Shown here: piece by piece, positions 26,181 to 35,023 of the stretch | How positions within the stretch are numbered: position 1 is the stretch's first letter | How the letters are laid out: every line of letters begins with the position of its first letter | Assembly: GCA_964219345.1 (NCBI GenBank) | Contig: CAXPPN010000021.1 | Coordinates: 31,269-95,268 of the forward strand | Direction of reading: 5' to 3' | DNA: 64,000 nucleotides | From: UBA3537 sp964219345 | GTDB lineage: Bacteria; Bacteroidota; Bacteroidia; Flavobacteriales; Flavobacteriaceae | Translations under genes and position numbers: made by a program | The notes under the pieces: model-generated | The model's database searches: none | Told to the model about the DNA's origin: nothing | What the model saw: the letters and a program-made list of their open reading frames with translations, nothing else

Positions 26181-27809
26181 ATGGATCTAAATTTCAATAT
26201 AAACGAAGATCAAAACAAACTGCTTTTATCCGACCTTAGAAAACGCTTAGCAAAAGTTAAACTCGGTGGAGGATCTTCAAAAATTGAAAAACAACACGCC
26301 AAAGGTAAAATGACTGCTCGTGAGCGTATTGACTATCTTTTAGATCCAAAATCTGAATCCATCGAAATTGGCGCTTTTGCAGGTGAGGATATGTATAGTA
26401 ATCATGGTGGGTGTCCATCTGGTGGTGTGGTTGTAAAGATTGGATATATTGCAAAAAAACAATGTATTGTCGTAGCTAACGATGCCACAGTAAAAGCTGG
26501 TGCTTGGTTTCCAATTACCGCCAAAAAGAATTTACGAGCACAAGAAATTGCTATTGAAAACAAATTACCCATCATATATTTAGTGGATTCTGCAGGAGTA
26601 TATTTGCCGATGCAAGACGAAATTTTCCCCGATAAAGAACATTTTGGTCGAATTTTTAGAAACAATGCCATTATGAGTAGTATGGGAATTACACAAATTT
26701 CGGCCATTATGGGAAGTTGTGTTGCTGGTGGTGCTTATCTCCCTATAATGAGTGATGAAGCCATTATTGTGGATAAAACAGCTAGTATATTTTTGGCAGG
26801 TAGCTATTTGGTAAAAGCAGCTATTGGAGAAAGCATAGACAATGAAACTCTTGGTGGTGCTACGACCCACTGTGAAATTAGTGGTGTAACAGATTATAAA
26901 GCTAGCGATGACAAAGATGCTTTGGATAAAATTAAATCCATTATGGACAAAATTGGGGTTGCAGAAAATGCTGGATTTAACCGAGTAAAAGCCGTAAAAC
27001 CCAAAGAAAATCCAGAGGATATTTTTGGAATTCTACCACGTTCTAGAGCCGATCAGTATGACACCTATAAAATCATTAAAAGATTGGTAGATCATTCAGA
27101 ATTTGAAGAATACAAAGCGGGTTATGGAAAAACCATCATCACTTGTTATGCACGAATTGACGGTTGGGCTGTTGGGATTGTAGCCAATCAACGTAAACTG
27201 GTTAAAAACAAAAAAGGTGAAATGCAGTTTGGCGGCGTTATTTATAATGATAGCGCAGACAAAGCCACACGTTTTATTGCCAATTGTAATCAGAAAAAAA
27301 TTCCTTTGGTTTTTTTACAAGACGTTACAGGGTTTATGGTTGGTAGTAAAAGTGAACATAGTGGAATAATAAAAGATGGTGCAAAAATGGTTAATGCTGT
27401 GAGCAACAGTGTTGTACCAAAATTTACTATCGTTACAGGTAATAGCTACGGTGCAGGAAATTATGCAATGTGTGGCAAGGCCTACGACCCTAGATTGATT
27501 GTGGCTTGGCCCAGTGCAGAATTAGCTGTAATGAGCGGAAATAGTGCCGCTAAGGTTTTATTACAAATAGAAACCGCTGCACTCAAGAAACAAGGAAAAA
27601 AAATATCTGAACAACAAGAAGCCGAATTACTTTCAAAGATTAAACAAAAATATGACGAACAGGTTTCGCCCTATTATGCAGCAGCGCGCCTTTGGACCGA
27701 TGCTGTAATCAACCCTCTTGATACACGTAAATGGATTAGTATGGGAATTGAGGCCGCAAACCATGCTCCTATTGAAAAAGATTTTAATTTAGGTGTGATT
27801 CAAGTTTAA
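26181..27809 (+). CDS. Acyl-CoA carboxylase, carboxyltransferase (beta) subunit
   Basis: The 542 residues form two crotonase-like carboxyltransferase domains. The first has KGKMTARERIDYLLD, LVDSAGVYLPMQ and IMGSCVAGGAYLP (oxyanion-hole glycines). The second has FLQDVTGFMVGSKSEHSGII and GNSYGAGNYAMCG with AWPSAELAVMSG. Layout and length are those of methylcrotonoyl-CoA carboxylase beta (leucine breakdown). Propionyl- or geranyl-CoA specificity cannot be excluded. The partner biotin-carrying alpha subunit is not in this window. Its 3' end overlaps the convergent menE by 21 bases. Confidence 0.88.
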   Translation: MDLNFNINEDQNKLLLSDLRKRLAKVKLGGGSSKIEKQHAKGKMTARERIDYLLDPKSESIEIGAFAGEDMYSNHGGCPSGGVVVKIGYIAKKQCIVVANDATVKAGAWFPITAKKNLRAQEIAIENKLPIIYLVDSAGVYLPMQDEIFPDKEHFGRIFRNNAIMSSMGITQISAIMGSCVAGGAYLPIMSDEAIIVDKTASIFLAGSYLVKAAIGESIDNETLGGATTHCEISGVTDYKASDDKDALDKIKSIMDKIGVAENAGFNRVKAVKPKENPEDIFGILPRSRADQYDTYKIIKRLVDHSEFEEYKAGYGKTIITCYARIDGWAVGIVANQRKLVKNKKGEMQFGGVIYNDSADKATRFIANCNQKKIPLVFLQDVTGFMVGSKSEHSGIIKDGAKMVNAVSNSVVPKFTIVTGNSYGAGNYAMCGKAYDPRLIVAWPSAELAVMSGNSAAKVLLQIETAALKKQGKKISEQQEAELLSKIKQKYDEQVSPYYAAARLWTDAVINPLDTRKWISMGIEAANHAPIEKDFNLGVIQV

Positions 27810-28856
27810 TGTTTCGAGCGTTTTTTGACGTTGAATTTTTCCTGAAGTTGTTTCACAAAATTCTTTTATGAAGTAGATGTTTTTTGGACGTTTATTTATG
27901 TCAATTTCACTAAAATCTAATTCTAACTCCTGTGATTTTCCCTCAATAATTAGAATTACTTTTTGCCCTAGTAATTTGTCTGGAATTGAAGTGATATAAA
28001 ATCGATTGCTGATTTGATCTTGCAGGACTTTCTCTATCTGCTCTGGATAAATTTTTATTCCCCCCGAGTTCATCACATTATCAAATCGACCTAACCATTT
28101 AAAGGAATCATTCGAAACTAGAGTAACAACATCATTTGTGAACAAAACTTCCGAAGTTAGTTTTGGAGCTTTGACCACTAGGCAATCATTATCATCAACA
28201 GCAATTGAAATATCAGGTAAAATTGTAAAAACCCTTTCTCCTTTCGATAAATTTTTTGCAGCAATATGACTGACTGTTTCTGTCATTCCATAGGTCTCAA
28301 AAATCGATGATGGGTGTCCTTTCAATTGATTTTGTAAATTTCTGGATACGGGTGCACCTCCAACGAGAAGAGTTTTAATTTGATTTAATTTTGAAAAGGA
28401 ATTATGAACTTGTAATGGCACCATAGCCGAAAAATCATATTGTTGTGTAATGTCTTTTAAAGGACTTGAAGAGGGTTCTATAATATCCAATTTTAAACCT
28501 AGAACCCAAGCACGAACAAACATCATTTTTGCGGCTATATAAGAGAAAGGTAAACAACACAATGCAGAATTTTCAGGTAATAAATTAAAAAAATCTCCAG
28601 TTGCTTTTGCAGAACTGATAAAAGCAGATTTTGGAGCTATAATATGCTTTGGTTTGGATGTTGTTCCAGAGGTCTTTAGGACTATATCCTTTGAATCATC
28701 AATCCAATTCAGAATAAATTCACCTAAGTGTGTCTCATTTACATTGTCACTTAAAATTAAACTCTCTGCCAATACTTTTATAGAATCAATAGTGTAATGA
28801 TTACCGTTCAATAGAAACGCTTCATTAAAGTTGTTATAAACGGTATCTGTACTCAA
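27789..28856 (-). CDS. menE: o-Succinylbenzoate--CoA ligase
   Basis: AMP-forming ligase that activates o-succinylbenzoate in menaquinone synthesis. Core motifs: LKTSGTTSKPKHII (P-loop), FETYGMTETVSH (A5), FKWLGRFDNVMNSGGIKIYPEQIE (A7-A8) and the C-terminal lysine in TTSGKIQRQ. At 355 residues it is about 100 shorter than the E. coli enzyme, with the N-terminal part reduced, as in other flavobacteria. It is the last gene of a minus-strand unit running menB-menA-menC-CPBP-menE with gaps of only 1-3 bases. Confidence 0.9.
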   Translation of the reverse strand: MSTDTVYNNFNEAFLLNGNHYTIDSIKVLAESLILSDNVNETHLGEFILNWIDDSKDIVLKTSGTTSKPKHIIAPKSAFISSAKATGDFFNLLPENSALCCLPFSYIAAKMMFVRAWVLGLKLDIIEPSSSPLKDITQQYDFSAMVPLQVHNSFSKLNQIKTLLVGGAPVSRNLQNQLKGHPSSIFETYGMTETVSHIAAKNLSKGERVFTILPDISIAVDDNDCLVVKAPKLTSEVLFTNDVVTLVSNDSFKWLGRFDNVMNSGGIKIYPEQIEKVLQDQISNRFYITSIPDKLLGQKVILIIEGKSQELELDFSEIDINKRPKNIYFIKEFCETTSGKIQRQKTLETLNLNHT

Positions 28857-28859
28857 AAA

Positions 28860-29786
28860 CTAGTTATTAGTTACTGTTCCAAATAATTTTTCTTTCCAAT
28901 TGGACCAATTATATTTTTTAGCAAAAACAATTAAAAGAATTGGATAAATGACAAAAACAGGAAAAAACACTTCTACATTTGACATTTCTGGATCAGAAAT
29001 ATCTTTTAAAATAGAATGGGTTTGAAATGCTGTCCAATCTGCAGTAAGAAGAAGCGCGGCAATAAGATTATTGGCCGCATGAAAACCCAATGCTAACTCT
29101 AGACCTTCATCCATAAGAGTCATTATACCCAATAAAAATCCTGTTCCTATATAATGTACCAATAGGACATAACCCAATTTATCAATTTCTGGATTTGCAA
29201 TATGCAACAATCCAAATATGGTTGAGGTAAAAATGAGCGGTACCCACCTATTCTTGGCTAAAACTCCAAGGCCTTGCATCAAATAGCCTCTAAAAAGATA
29301 TTCTTCAAAACTTGTTTGTAATGGAATAAAAACAACTGAAATTAATACTAAAATCAGAAATGGGATAGGCTTAAAATTAAAGGTGTAATTTTCTGGTGAG
29401 GAGTAATATTCCAATAAAATAAAACAAGCTGTTGTTACACCCCAAATTAGAAAAGCAAACCAAAAACGACTCCAATCTATTTTAGCCCTAGAGGTTGTAA
29501 GACTTCTTAAAGTTTGTTTATGAATATTTTTTACCACTAAAAAAACAACCACTAAACCAATAGCAAAAGACAATAGTAATAGAAAAAGGCTAAGGTTTAA
29601 ATCAAGAATAGACATCATAGCATCATAATCCAAGGATGATAAATCTCCTCCATTTGCCATTGATTTAGTTATGATTGCAATTAAAAATGGAATTTGACCA
29701 AGCTGTGATCCAATAAAAATAAGAAGAACTCCAACGAGATATAACCACCAATCATGTTCGACTTTAAATGCTTGTTTGATATACAT
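28860..29786 (-). CDS. CPBP (Abi)-family intramembrane glutamic protease
   Basis: About eight transmembrane segments in 308 residues, with the CPBP motifs SFEEYLFRGYL (Glu-Glu and Arg), GLLHIANPE (His) and LALGFHAANN (His). These form the active site of Rce1-like intramembrane proteases. It sits inside the menaquinone unit, 3 bases from each neighbour, with no clear metabolic link; it may process a membrane or lipid-modified peptide or simply be carried along in the operon. Confidence 0.87.
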   Translation of the reverse strand: MYIKQAFKVEHDWWLYLVGVLLIFIGSQLGQIPFLIAIITKSMANGGDLSSLDYDAMMSILDLNLSLFLLLLSFAIGLVVVFLVVKNIHKQTLRSLTTSRAKIDWSRFWFAFLIWGVTTACFILLEYYSSPENYTFNFKPIPFLILVLISVVFIPLQTSFEEYLFRGYLMQGLGVLAKNRWVPLIFTSTIFGLLHIANPEIDKLGYVLLVHYIGTGFLLGIMTLMDEGLELALGFHAANNLIAALLLTADWTAFQTHSILKDISDPEMSNVEVFFPVFVIYPILLIVFAKKYNWSNWKEKLFGTVTNN

Positions 29787-29789
29787 AGT

Positions 29790-30833
29790 TTAAATTTTTA
29801 AATTCCACTTTTCTTTTGGGTTGTACTGCAAATTACCATTATTTATTTGTAATGGCGATAAAAAATTATTCGAAAAAAGCATTCCTGTTCCCAAACCCTG
29901 AGGTCTTTCGACATTTAGACTGTAGGTCCATTGGGCAATAGCATTAAGTCCAATATTACTTTCTAATGCGCTTGTAATCCACCAGCCAATATGTAGATCT
30001 TCTGCCAAATCTATCCAAGATTGACTTCCTAAAAATCCACCAACAAGAGTGGGCTTAAGAATGATATATTGAGGATTTATAGTTTGTAGCAATTTTTTAC
30101 GTCTTGTTACATCGTGAACTCCAATCAGTTCTTCATCAAGTGCAATGGGAAGTGGTGTTTTATTACAAAGTTCAGCCATTGCATCATATTGGCCTTGTTT
30201 TATAGGTTGCTCAATCGAATGTAATTCATAATCTGACAAACGCTTGAGCTTTTCCAAAGCATCAGACTCAGAAAAAGCACCATTTGCATCAACACGAATC
30301 TCAATGGTTTTGGCATCAAATTCTTTTCTAATGGATTGAATAAGAGCCAACTCCGTTTCAAAATCTATGGCGCCAATTTTCATTTTTAAACAATCAAATC
30401 CTTCGTCAAGTTTAGTACGAATCTGAGATTTCATAAACTGCTTATCACCCATCCAAATCAATCCATTAATGGGGATAGAGTCCTTACCTTCTGTAAATTT
30501 TGATGGAAATAAAACATGTGAAGATTTTGCTTTTAAATCTAAAAAAGCCATTTCTATACCAAATTGAATCGAAGGGAATTCTATCAATTTTTTTAATAAA
30601 TTATCTAAACTCAAATTGATATGATCGCAGGCCCATTGTAATGTTTGCTCAAAATCGGGTCTATCATCACAACTCAATCCACGAAACATCCCACACTCTC
30701 CTATGCCAATAGAATTTTTATTTTCAATATTGATAAACCATGTATCTTTGGTGGTTAATACACCTCTAGAAGTCCCACTAGCTTGTTTAAATTTTAATTG
30801 ATATTTATTAAACGAGGCTTTCATTTTTATCAT
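29790..30833 (-). CDS. menC: o-Succinylbenzoate synthase
   Basis: Enolase-superfamily enzyme that dehydrates SHCHC to o-succinylbenzoate. The catalytic set is visible in order: the lysine pair in LKMKIGA, the metal-binding Asp in IRVDANGAF, Glu in SIEQPI, Asp in IALDEEL and the second lysine in IILKPTLVGG. The ATG at 30833 directly follows the menA stop (TAAATG); ATG 30824 is an equally possible start. Confidence 0.92.
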   Translation of the reverse strand: MIKMKASFNKYQLKFKQASGTSRGVLTTKDTWFINIENKNSIGIGECGMFRGLSCDDRPDFEQTLQWACDHINLSLDNLLKKLIEFPSIQFGIEMAFLDLKAKSSHVLFPSKFTEGKDSIPINGLIWMGDKQFMKSQIRTKLDEGFDCLKMKIGAIDFETELALIQSIRKEFDAKTIEIRVDANGAFSESDALEKLKRLSDYELHSIEQPIKQGQYDAMAELCNKTPLPIALDEELIGVHDVTRRKKLLQTINPQYIILKPTLVGGFLGSQSWIDLAEDLHIGWWITSALESNIGLNAIAQWTYSLNVERPQGLGTGMLFSNNFLSPLQINNGNLQYNPKEKWNLKI

Positions 30834-31754
30834 TTATTCTGAGTGAAGATTTTCAATAATCAGTGCTGTGGCAAATAAAATAGCCAAAACGAATGTTGAT
30901 AATGCTACAAGTTTTAAATGTGGGTCAAAGTCTTTTGGATTCTTGATAAAAAAAACAACCTTTAAATGAAAGATTAAAGGTATAAATGCAATCCAACTCA
31001 AATACATAATTTTTGAGTATGAGATTGAATATTGAAAAATCAACATTAACAGGATTGCAGAAAGTATCAATGCAAAATGATATATTTTTGACGACTTTTT
31101 TCCTAAATATCCAGCCAATGTAATTTTATTTGATTTCAAATCTGTTTCCAAATCTCTCATATTATTTAAATTCAAAACAGCAGCACTAAGACATCCAATT
31201 GCAGATGCTGGAATTAGTAGCGTCGAATTAAGATCTTTAGCAAATAAAAAATACGTCCCCATCACACTAAGCCAGCCAAAAAATAAAAACACCATCAAAT
31301 CACCAAGGGCTCTGTAGCCATAGGCTGATTTTCCTACAGTATAGGCGATTGCTGCATATATTGAAAGTGCTCCTAAAACAATAAAAATCAATGAACTAAA
31401 TAGTTGACCGACTCCGAAAGCTACATATATCAAAAGAAGGGCTAAAATTATACTCAATATTGCGTTAACGATTATAGCATTTTTCATTTGTTTTGGGGAA
31501 ATCGCACCACTTTGTAAGGCGCGTTCTGGCCCAATTCTTGAGTTATTGTCTGTGCCTTTGATACCATCGCCATAGTCATTTGCTAAATTTGATAAAATCT
31601 GAAAACTAAGCGTTGTAAGAACTATAAGGACAAAAATTAATATATCAAAAAAACCTAAGAAATATGCATAACTTGAACCTACAACCGCTCCTGAAATAGA
31701 AAGTGGTAAGGTGCGCAATCGAAACGCTGAAATCCAAGTTTTTAGCTGCGCCAT
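30834..31754 (-). CDS. menA: 1,4-Dihydroxy-2-naphthoate polyprenyltransferase
   Basis: UbiA-superfamily membrane enzyme with about eight helices that prenylates DHNA to demethylmenaquinone. The two metal-diphosphate motifs are NDYGDGIKGTDN (first Asp-rich loop) and NNMRDLETDLKSNK (second). MenA is separated from menB by one base and from menC by none, so the three are coupled. Confidence 0.93.
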   Translation of the reverse strand: MAQLKTWISAFRLRTLPLSISGAVVGSSYAYFLGFFDILIFVLIVLTTLSFQILSNLANDYGDGIKGTDNNSRIGPERALQSGAISPKQMKNAIIVNAILSIILALLLIYVAFGVGQLFSSLIFIVLGALSIYAAIAYTVGKSAYGYRALGDLMVFLFFGWLSVMGTYFLFAKDLNSTLLIPASAIGCLSAAVLNLNNMRDLETDLKSNKITLAGYLGKKSSKIYHFALILSAILLMLIFQYSISYSKIMYLSWIAFIPLIFHLKVVFFIKNPKDFDPHLKLVALSTFVLAILFATALIIENLHSE

Positions 31755-31755
31755 A

Positions 31756-32595
31756 CTATGGAATCCATTTTTTATTAAAATTTGGTGGGCGTTTTTCTAA
31801 AAATGCATCTCTACCCTCTTTAGCTTCATCGGTCATATAGGCCAATCGAGTAGCCTCTCCTGCAAAAACTTGTTGACCAACCATACCATCGTCTGTAAGG
31901 TTCATAGCAAATTTTAGCATTTTTATTGAAATTGGTGATTTTTCTAAAATTTCTTGTGCCCATTCAAAAGCCGTTTGTTCTAAGTCTTCGTGAGGAATCA
32001 CTGCATTGACCATACCCATTTCATAGGCTTCTTGAGCAGAATAATTTCTTCCTAAAAAGAAAATTTCACGTGCTTTTTTTTGACCAACCATTTTGGCTAA
32101 ATATGCAGATCCATAACCACCATCAAAACTTGTTACATCAGCATCGGTTTGTTTAAAAATCGCGTGTTCTTTACTCGCTAAGGTCAAATCGCAAACAACA
32201 TGTAAACTGTGTCCACCTCCAACAGCCCAACCAGATACAACAGCAATCACAGCTTTTGGCATAAAACGTATAAGACGTTGGACTTCTAAAATATTCAATC
32301 GGTGGTAACCATCTTTTCCAACATAGCCTTCATGGCCTCTTGCTTTTTGGTCGCCGCCACTACAAAAAGAAAACACGCCATCTTTTGGCGATGGCCCTTC
32401 TGAACTCAACAACACAACTCCAATGGAAGTGTCTTCGTTGGCATCATGAAAAGCAGTTAATAATTCTGATGTTGTTTGAGGACGAAATGCATTTCTAACT
32501 TCTGGACGATTGAACGCTATTCGCGCTACTCCATTGCACTTTTTGTAAGTGATATCTTCAAATTCAATTGCGGTTTTCCATTGTATTGCACTCAT
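31756..32595 (-). CDS. menB: 1,4-Dihydroxy-2-naphthoyl-CoA synthase, probable bicarbonate-independent type
   Basis: Crotonase-fold enzyme of 279 residues that closes the naphthoate ring of menaquinone. Motifs: FNRPEVRNAFRP, FCSGGDQKARG (oxyanion hole), SGWAVGGGHSLH, and SFDGGYGSAYLA with the catalytic Asp. The position filled by Gly156 in the E. coli enzyme (motif QTG) is here Asp151 (motif KQTDAD). Enzymes with Asp there use the side chain in place of bound bicarbonate (type II). First gene of the menB-A-C-CPBP-E run, 9 bases after the cvfB-like gene. Confidence 0.95.
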   Translation of the reverse strand: MSAIQWKTAIEFEDITYKKCNGVARIAFNRPEVRNAFRPQTTSELLTAFHDANEDTSIGVVLLSSEGPSPKDGVFSFCSGGDQKARGHEGYVGKDGYHRLNILEVQRLIRFMPKAVIAVVSGWAVGGGHSLHVVCDLTLASKEHAIFKQTDADVTSFDGGYGSAYLAKMVGQKKAREIFFLGRNYSAQEAYEMGMVNAVIPHEDLEQTAFEWAQEILEKSPISIKMLKFAMNLTDDGMVGQQVFAGEATRLAYMTDEAKEGRDAFLEKRPPNFNKKWIP

Positions 32596-32604
32596 AATTC
32601 AGTA

Positions 32605-33441
32605 TTATTTGTTAACTAAATAAATCCCATTGGATTCAAGACGTACCAAACGCTTTTTATAGAGCGTCCCTAAGGCTTTTTTAAAACTTTTTTTACTCAT
32701 TTGAACTGTTTCTCTTATTAATTCTGGAGACGACTTATCTGTTATGTCTAAAAAACCATTATTGTCGTTGATAAACTCCAAAAGTGATTGAGCACTTGGT
32801 TCAATATTGCGATAACCAATTTGGGAAAGACTGATATCAATTTTGTTGTTCGGTCTAATTTTTTTGACAATTCCTTTTAACTTGTCCCCAATACTTAAAT
32901 CCTTAAAAATATCATCTTTAAAAATTAACCCTAAATGACGCTTATTGATAATGACATTCATTCCAAGTTCAGAGGGGTGAGAAACAATCAAATCGACTTC
33001 TTGAAAAAGTTCAACTGTAAGTTCTTTGTTGTCCAAAAAACGATTGGTTTTACTAGATGCCACCAAACGATCTGAGGTCTCATCCAAATAGCAATACACC
33101 AAATACCATCCGCCTTTTTTCATCTTAAAAGCTTGCTCACGAAAAGGACAAAACAATTCTTTGACCATTCCCCAATCTAAAAAAGCGCCAAATTCATTGA
33201 CAGCATTGCAACGTAAAAGTGCAAATTCACCTTTTTTTATGTAGGGCGTGTCCGTAACAGCAACCAAACGTTCTTCGTTATCCAAATAGACAAAAACTTC
33301 TAAAATATCATCAATTTCAAAAGTGTTTGGAACATATCTGTTTGGCAATAAAACCTCATTGTCGTCATCATCACCCAAAAACAGTCCAGGATCGGTATCC
33401 CTTAAAATTCTTAATCTATTGTACTCCCCTATTTGAATCAT
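32605..33441 (-). CDS. CvfB-like S1-domain RNA-binding protein
   Basis: The 278 residues contain a series of S1-like OB folds (about 1-65, 70-135 and 140-215; the last with KLKGIVKKIRPNNKIDISL) and a C-terminal winged-helix segment (KSFKKALGTLYKKRLV), the layout of CvfB, a regulator of virulence and stress genes in firmicutes. I take ATG 33441 (MIQIGEYN), 4 bases downstream of the -7 box; the upstream in-frame ATG at 33465 lies in front of the promoter. It heads the menB-A-C-E unit, a frequent neighbour arrangement of uncertain meaning. Confidence 0.85.
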   Translation of the reverse strand: MIQIGEYNRLRILRDTDPGLFLGDDDDNEVLLPNRYVPNTFEIDDILEVFVYLDNEERLVAVTDTPYIKKGEFALLRCNAVNEFGAFLDWGMVKELFCPFREQAFKMKKGGWYLVYCYLDETSDRLVASSKTNRFLDNKELTVELFQEVDLIVSHPSELGMNVIINKRHLGLIFKDDIFKDLSIGDKLKGIVKKIRPNNKIDISLSQIGYRNIEPSAQSLLEFINDNNGFLDITDKSSPELIRETVQMSKKSFKKALGTLYKKRLVRLESNGIYLVNK

Positions 33442-33445
33442 TGTG

Positions 33446-33453
33446 CAAAGGTA
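33446..33453 (-). promoter_or_regulatory. -7 box of the cvfB-like/menBACE unit
   Basis: On the minus strand TACCTTTG matches TAnnTTTG. Only four bases separate it from the ATG at 33441, implying a leaderless or nearly leaderless message. No -33 TTG at good spacing. Confidence 0.5.
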
Positions 33454-33661
33454 AGCATAATGCAATAGAAATGTAACTCCAATACAACAAATTGAAATCC
33501 ATAAACTTGGATTAAATTCTATCTCTAAAAGATATTTAATTTATGTTCAATGCATTGATAAGATTATAATTTTTAGATTGATTTTTTACAGTATCCTCAA
33601 AAATTGAATAATTTCTTGTTCAACGAAGTTTAAAGCTGACAATTTGTATAATTTAGCTTAG

Positions 33662-34516
33662 ATGAAAAAATTTACTATTATCATTCACTGCAACGATCAA
33701 CAAGGAATCATTGCAGCCTCTACAAGTTTTATTCTTGAAAATCAAGGAAATATTACCTATGTAGACCAACATGTTGACCATGAGCATGGGGTGTTTTTTA
33801 TGCGTTTAGAGTGTGATTTTGAGAACTCATCATTTTCTAGCAGTGAATTTTCAAAATTATTTGAAAATTCAGTTGCTGAAAAATTTAACATGAATTGGGA
33901 AGTATTTGATTCCGAATCTATACCAAAAATGGCCCTTTTTGTATCAAAATACGATCATTGCTTATATGATATATTGGGGCGCTTTAAATCTGGGGAATTA
34001 AAAATAGAAATTCCTTTTATTGTTAGCAATCACATGGATTTAAAACCTATTGCCGATAGTTTTGAAATTCCATTTTTTCATGTACCAGTTACACCCGAAA
34101 ATCGAAGTAGAGCCGAACAAGCACACCTTGAATTATTGAAAGAACATCAAATTGATTTTATTGTTTTGGCGCGTTATATGCAAATTATTCCACAAGGGCT
34201 AATTGATGCTTATCCCTCAAAAATTATAAATATTCATCATTCCTTTTTACCTGCATTTGTGGGTGCAAAACCTTATCATTCTGCATTTGAACGTGGGGTG
34301 AAAATTATTGGAGCAACCTCACATTATGTAACAACAGAATTGGATGCAGGCCCTATTATTGAGCAAGATGTTTCTCGAGTGTCGCACACCCATACCATCA
34401 AAGTTTTAATCAGTAAAGGTAGAGATTTAGAAAAAATAGTACTTTCTACAGCCATAAAACACCATATTCAAAGAAAAGTGATGGTATATAATAATAAAAC
34501 GGTGATTTTTTCTTGA
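33662..34516 (+). CDS. purU: Formyltetrahydrofolate deformylase
   Basis: PurU hydrolyses 10-formyl-THF to formate and THF, balancing one-carbon pools and supplying formate for purine synthesis. N-terminal ACT domain (about 1-80, IIHCNDQQGIIAASTSFI) senses amino acids; the C-terminal formyltransferase-type domain has NHMDLKPIADSF, INIHHSFLPAFVGAKPY and the Asp in TTELDAGPIIEQD. It is monocistronic and ends at a good terminator. Length (284) is normal. Confidence 0.95.
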   Translation: MKKFTIIIHCNDQQGIIAASTSFILENQGNITYVDQHVDHEHGVFFMRLECDFENSSFSSSEFSKLFENSVAEKFNMNWEVFDSESIPKMALFVSKYDHCLYDILGRFKSGELKIEIPFIVSNHMDLKPIADSFEIPFFHVPVTPENRSRAEQAHLELLKEHQIDFIVLARYMQIIPQGLIDAYPSKIINIHHSFLPAFVGAKPYHSAFERGVKIIGATSHYVTTELDAGPIIEQDVSRVSHTHTIKVLISKGRDLEKIVLSTAIKHHIQRKVMVYNNKTVIFS

Positions 34517-34528
34517 TTTGGTAAATAA

Positions 34529-34566
34529 AAAAAGCATCATGAAAAATCATAATGCTTTTATTTTAA
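34529..34566. terminator. Bidirectional terminator between purU and DUF2853
   Basis: AAAGCAT-C-ATGA pairs with TCAT-A-ATGCTTT (34531-34558, one mismatch), flanked by an A-run on the left and TTTTATTTT on the right. Confidence 0.75.
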
Positions 34567-34580
34567 CTTTAAATTTTATT

Positions 34581-34919
34581 CTAATAAACGGATTCCTTAC
34601 CAAAATGCTTAGTTAGTAAATAATACACAACTGCGCGGTATTTATTGCGGTTAGACTGCCCATAAAGGTCTAAAACTTTGTTTATACCTTCATCTAATTT
34701 TGGAGAATCGCTCAGTCCTAGTTTTTTGATTAAAAAGTTGTTACGGATGGTTTCAATCTCACTTGGATCGCTTCCTGCAACAGTACTTGCATCATCTTTG
34801 TATATAGATGGACCACAGCCAATAGTAACTTTTGTTAATAATTCCATATCTGGATTTATATTACATTTTGATTTTAAATCCTCGGCATACTTTTCAATTA
34901 GTTGTTCTTTTTTATTCAT
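34581..34919 (-). CDS. DUF2853 family protein
   Basis: This 112-residue soluble helical protein matches DUF2853: CNINPDMELLTKVTIGCGPSIYKDDASTV in the first half and NRYRAVVYYLLTKHF-like sequence at the end. Function is unknown. Its upstream region holds two perfect palindromes (34947-34961 and 34972-34989), unusual for this window, so its expression is probably controlled. Confidence 0.82.
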   Translation of the reverse strand: MNKKEQLIEKYAEDLKSKCNINPDMELLTKVTIGCGPSIYKDDASTVAGSDPSEIETIRNNFLIKKLGLSDSPKLDEGINKVLDLYGQSNRNKYRAVVYYLLTKHFGKESVY

Positions 34920-34946
34920 AATAATTTAGGGTTTATTAATAATTAT

Positions 34947-34989
34947 TTTGACATTGTCAAACACAACATCCTATGTGTTAGGACACATA
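34947..34989. promoter_or_regulatory. Two adjacent palindromes upstream of DUF2853
   Basis: TTTGACA-T-TGTCAAA (34947-34961) and TATGTGT-TAGG-ACACATA (34972-34989) are both perfect inverted repeats, 10 bases apart. Neither is followed by a T-run, so they look like operators rather than terminators. The first shares the TGACA/TGTCA arms with the repeat upstream of dnaK. The regulator is unknown. Confidence 0.45.
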
Positions 34990-35023
34990 ATTTTTAAAAA
35001 AGTCACATTTTTTTTCAAAAAAA

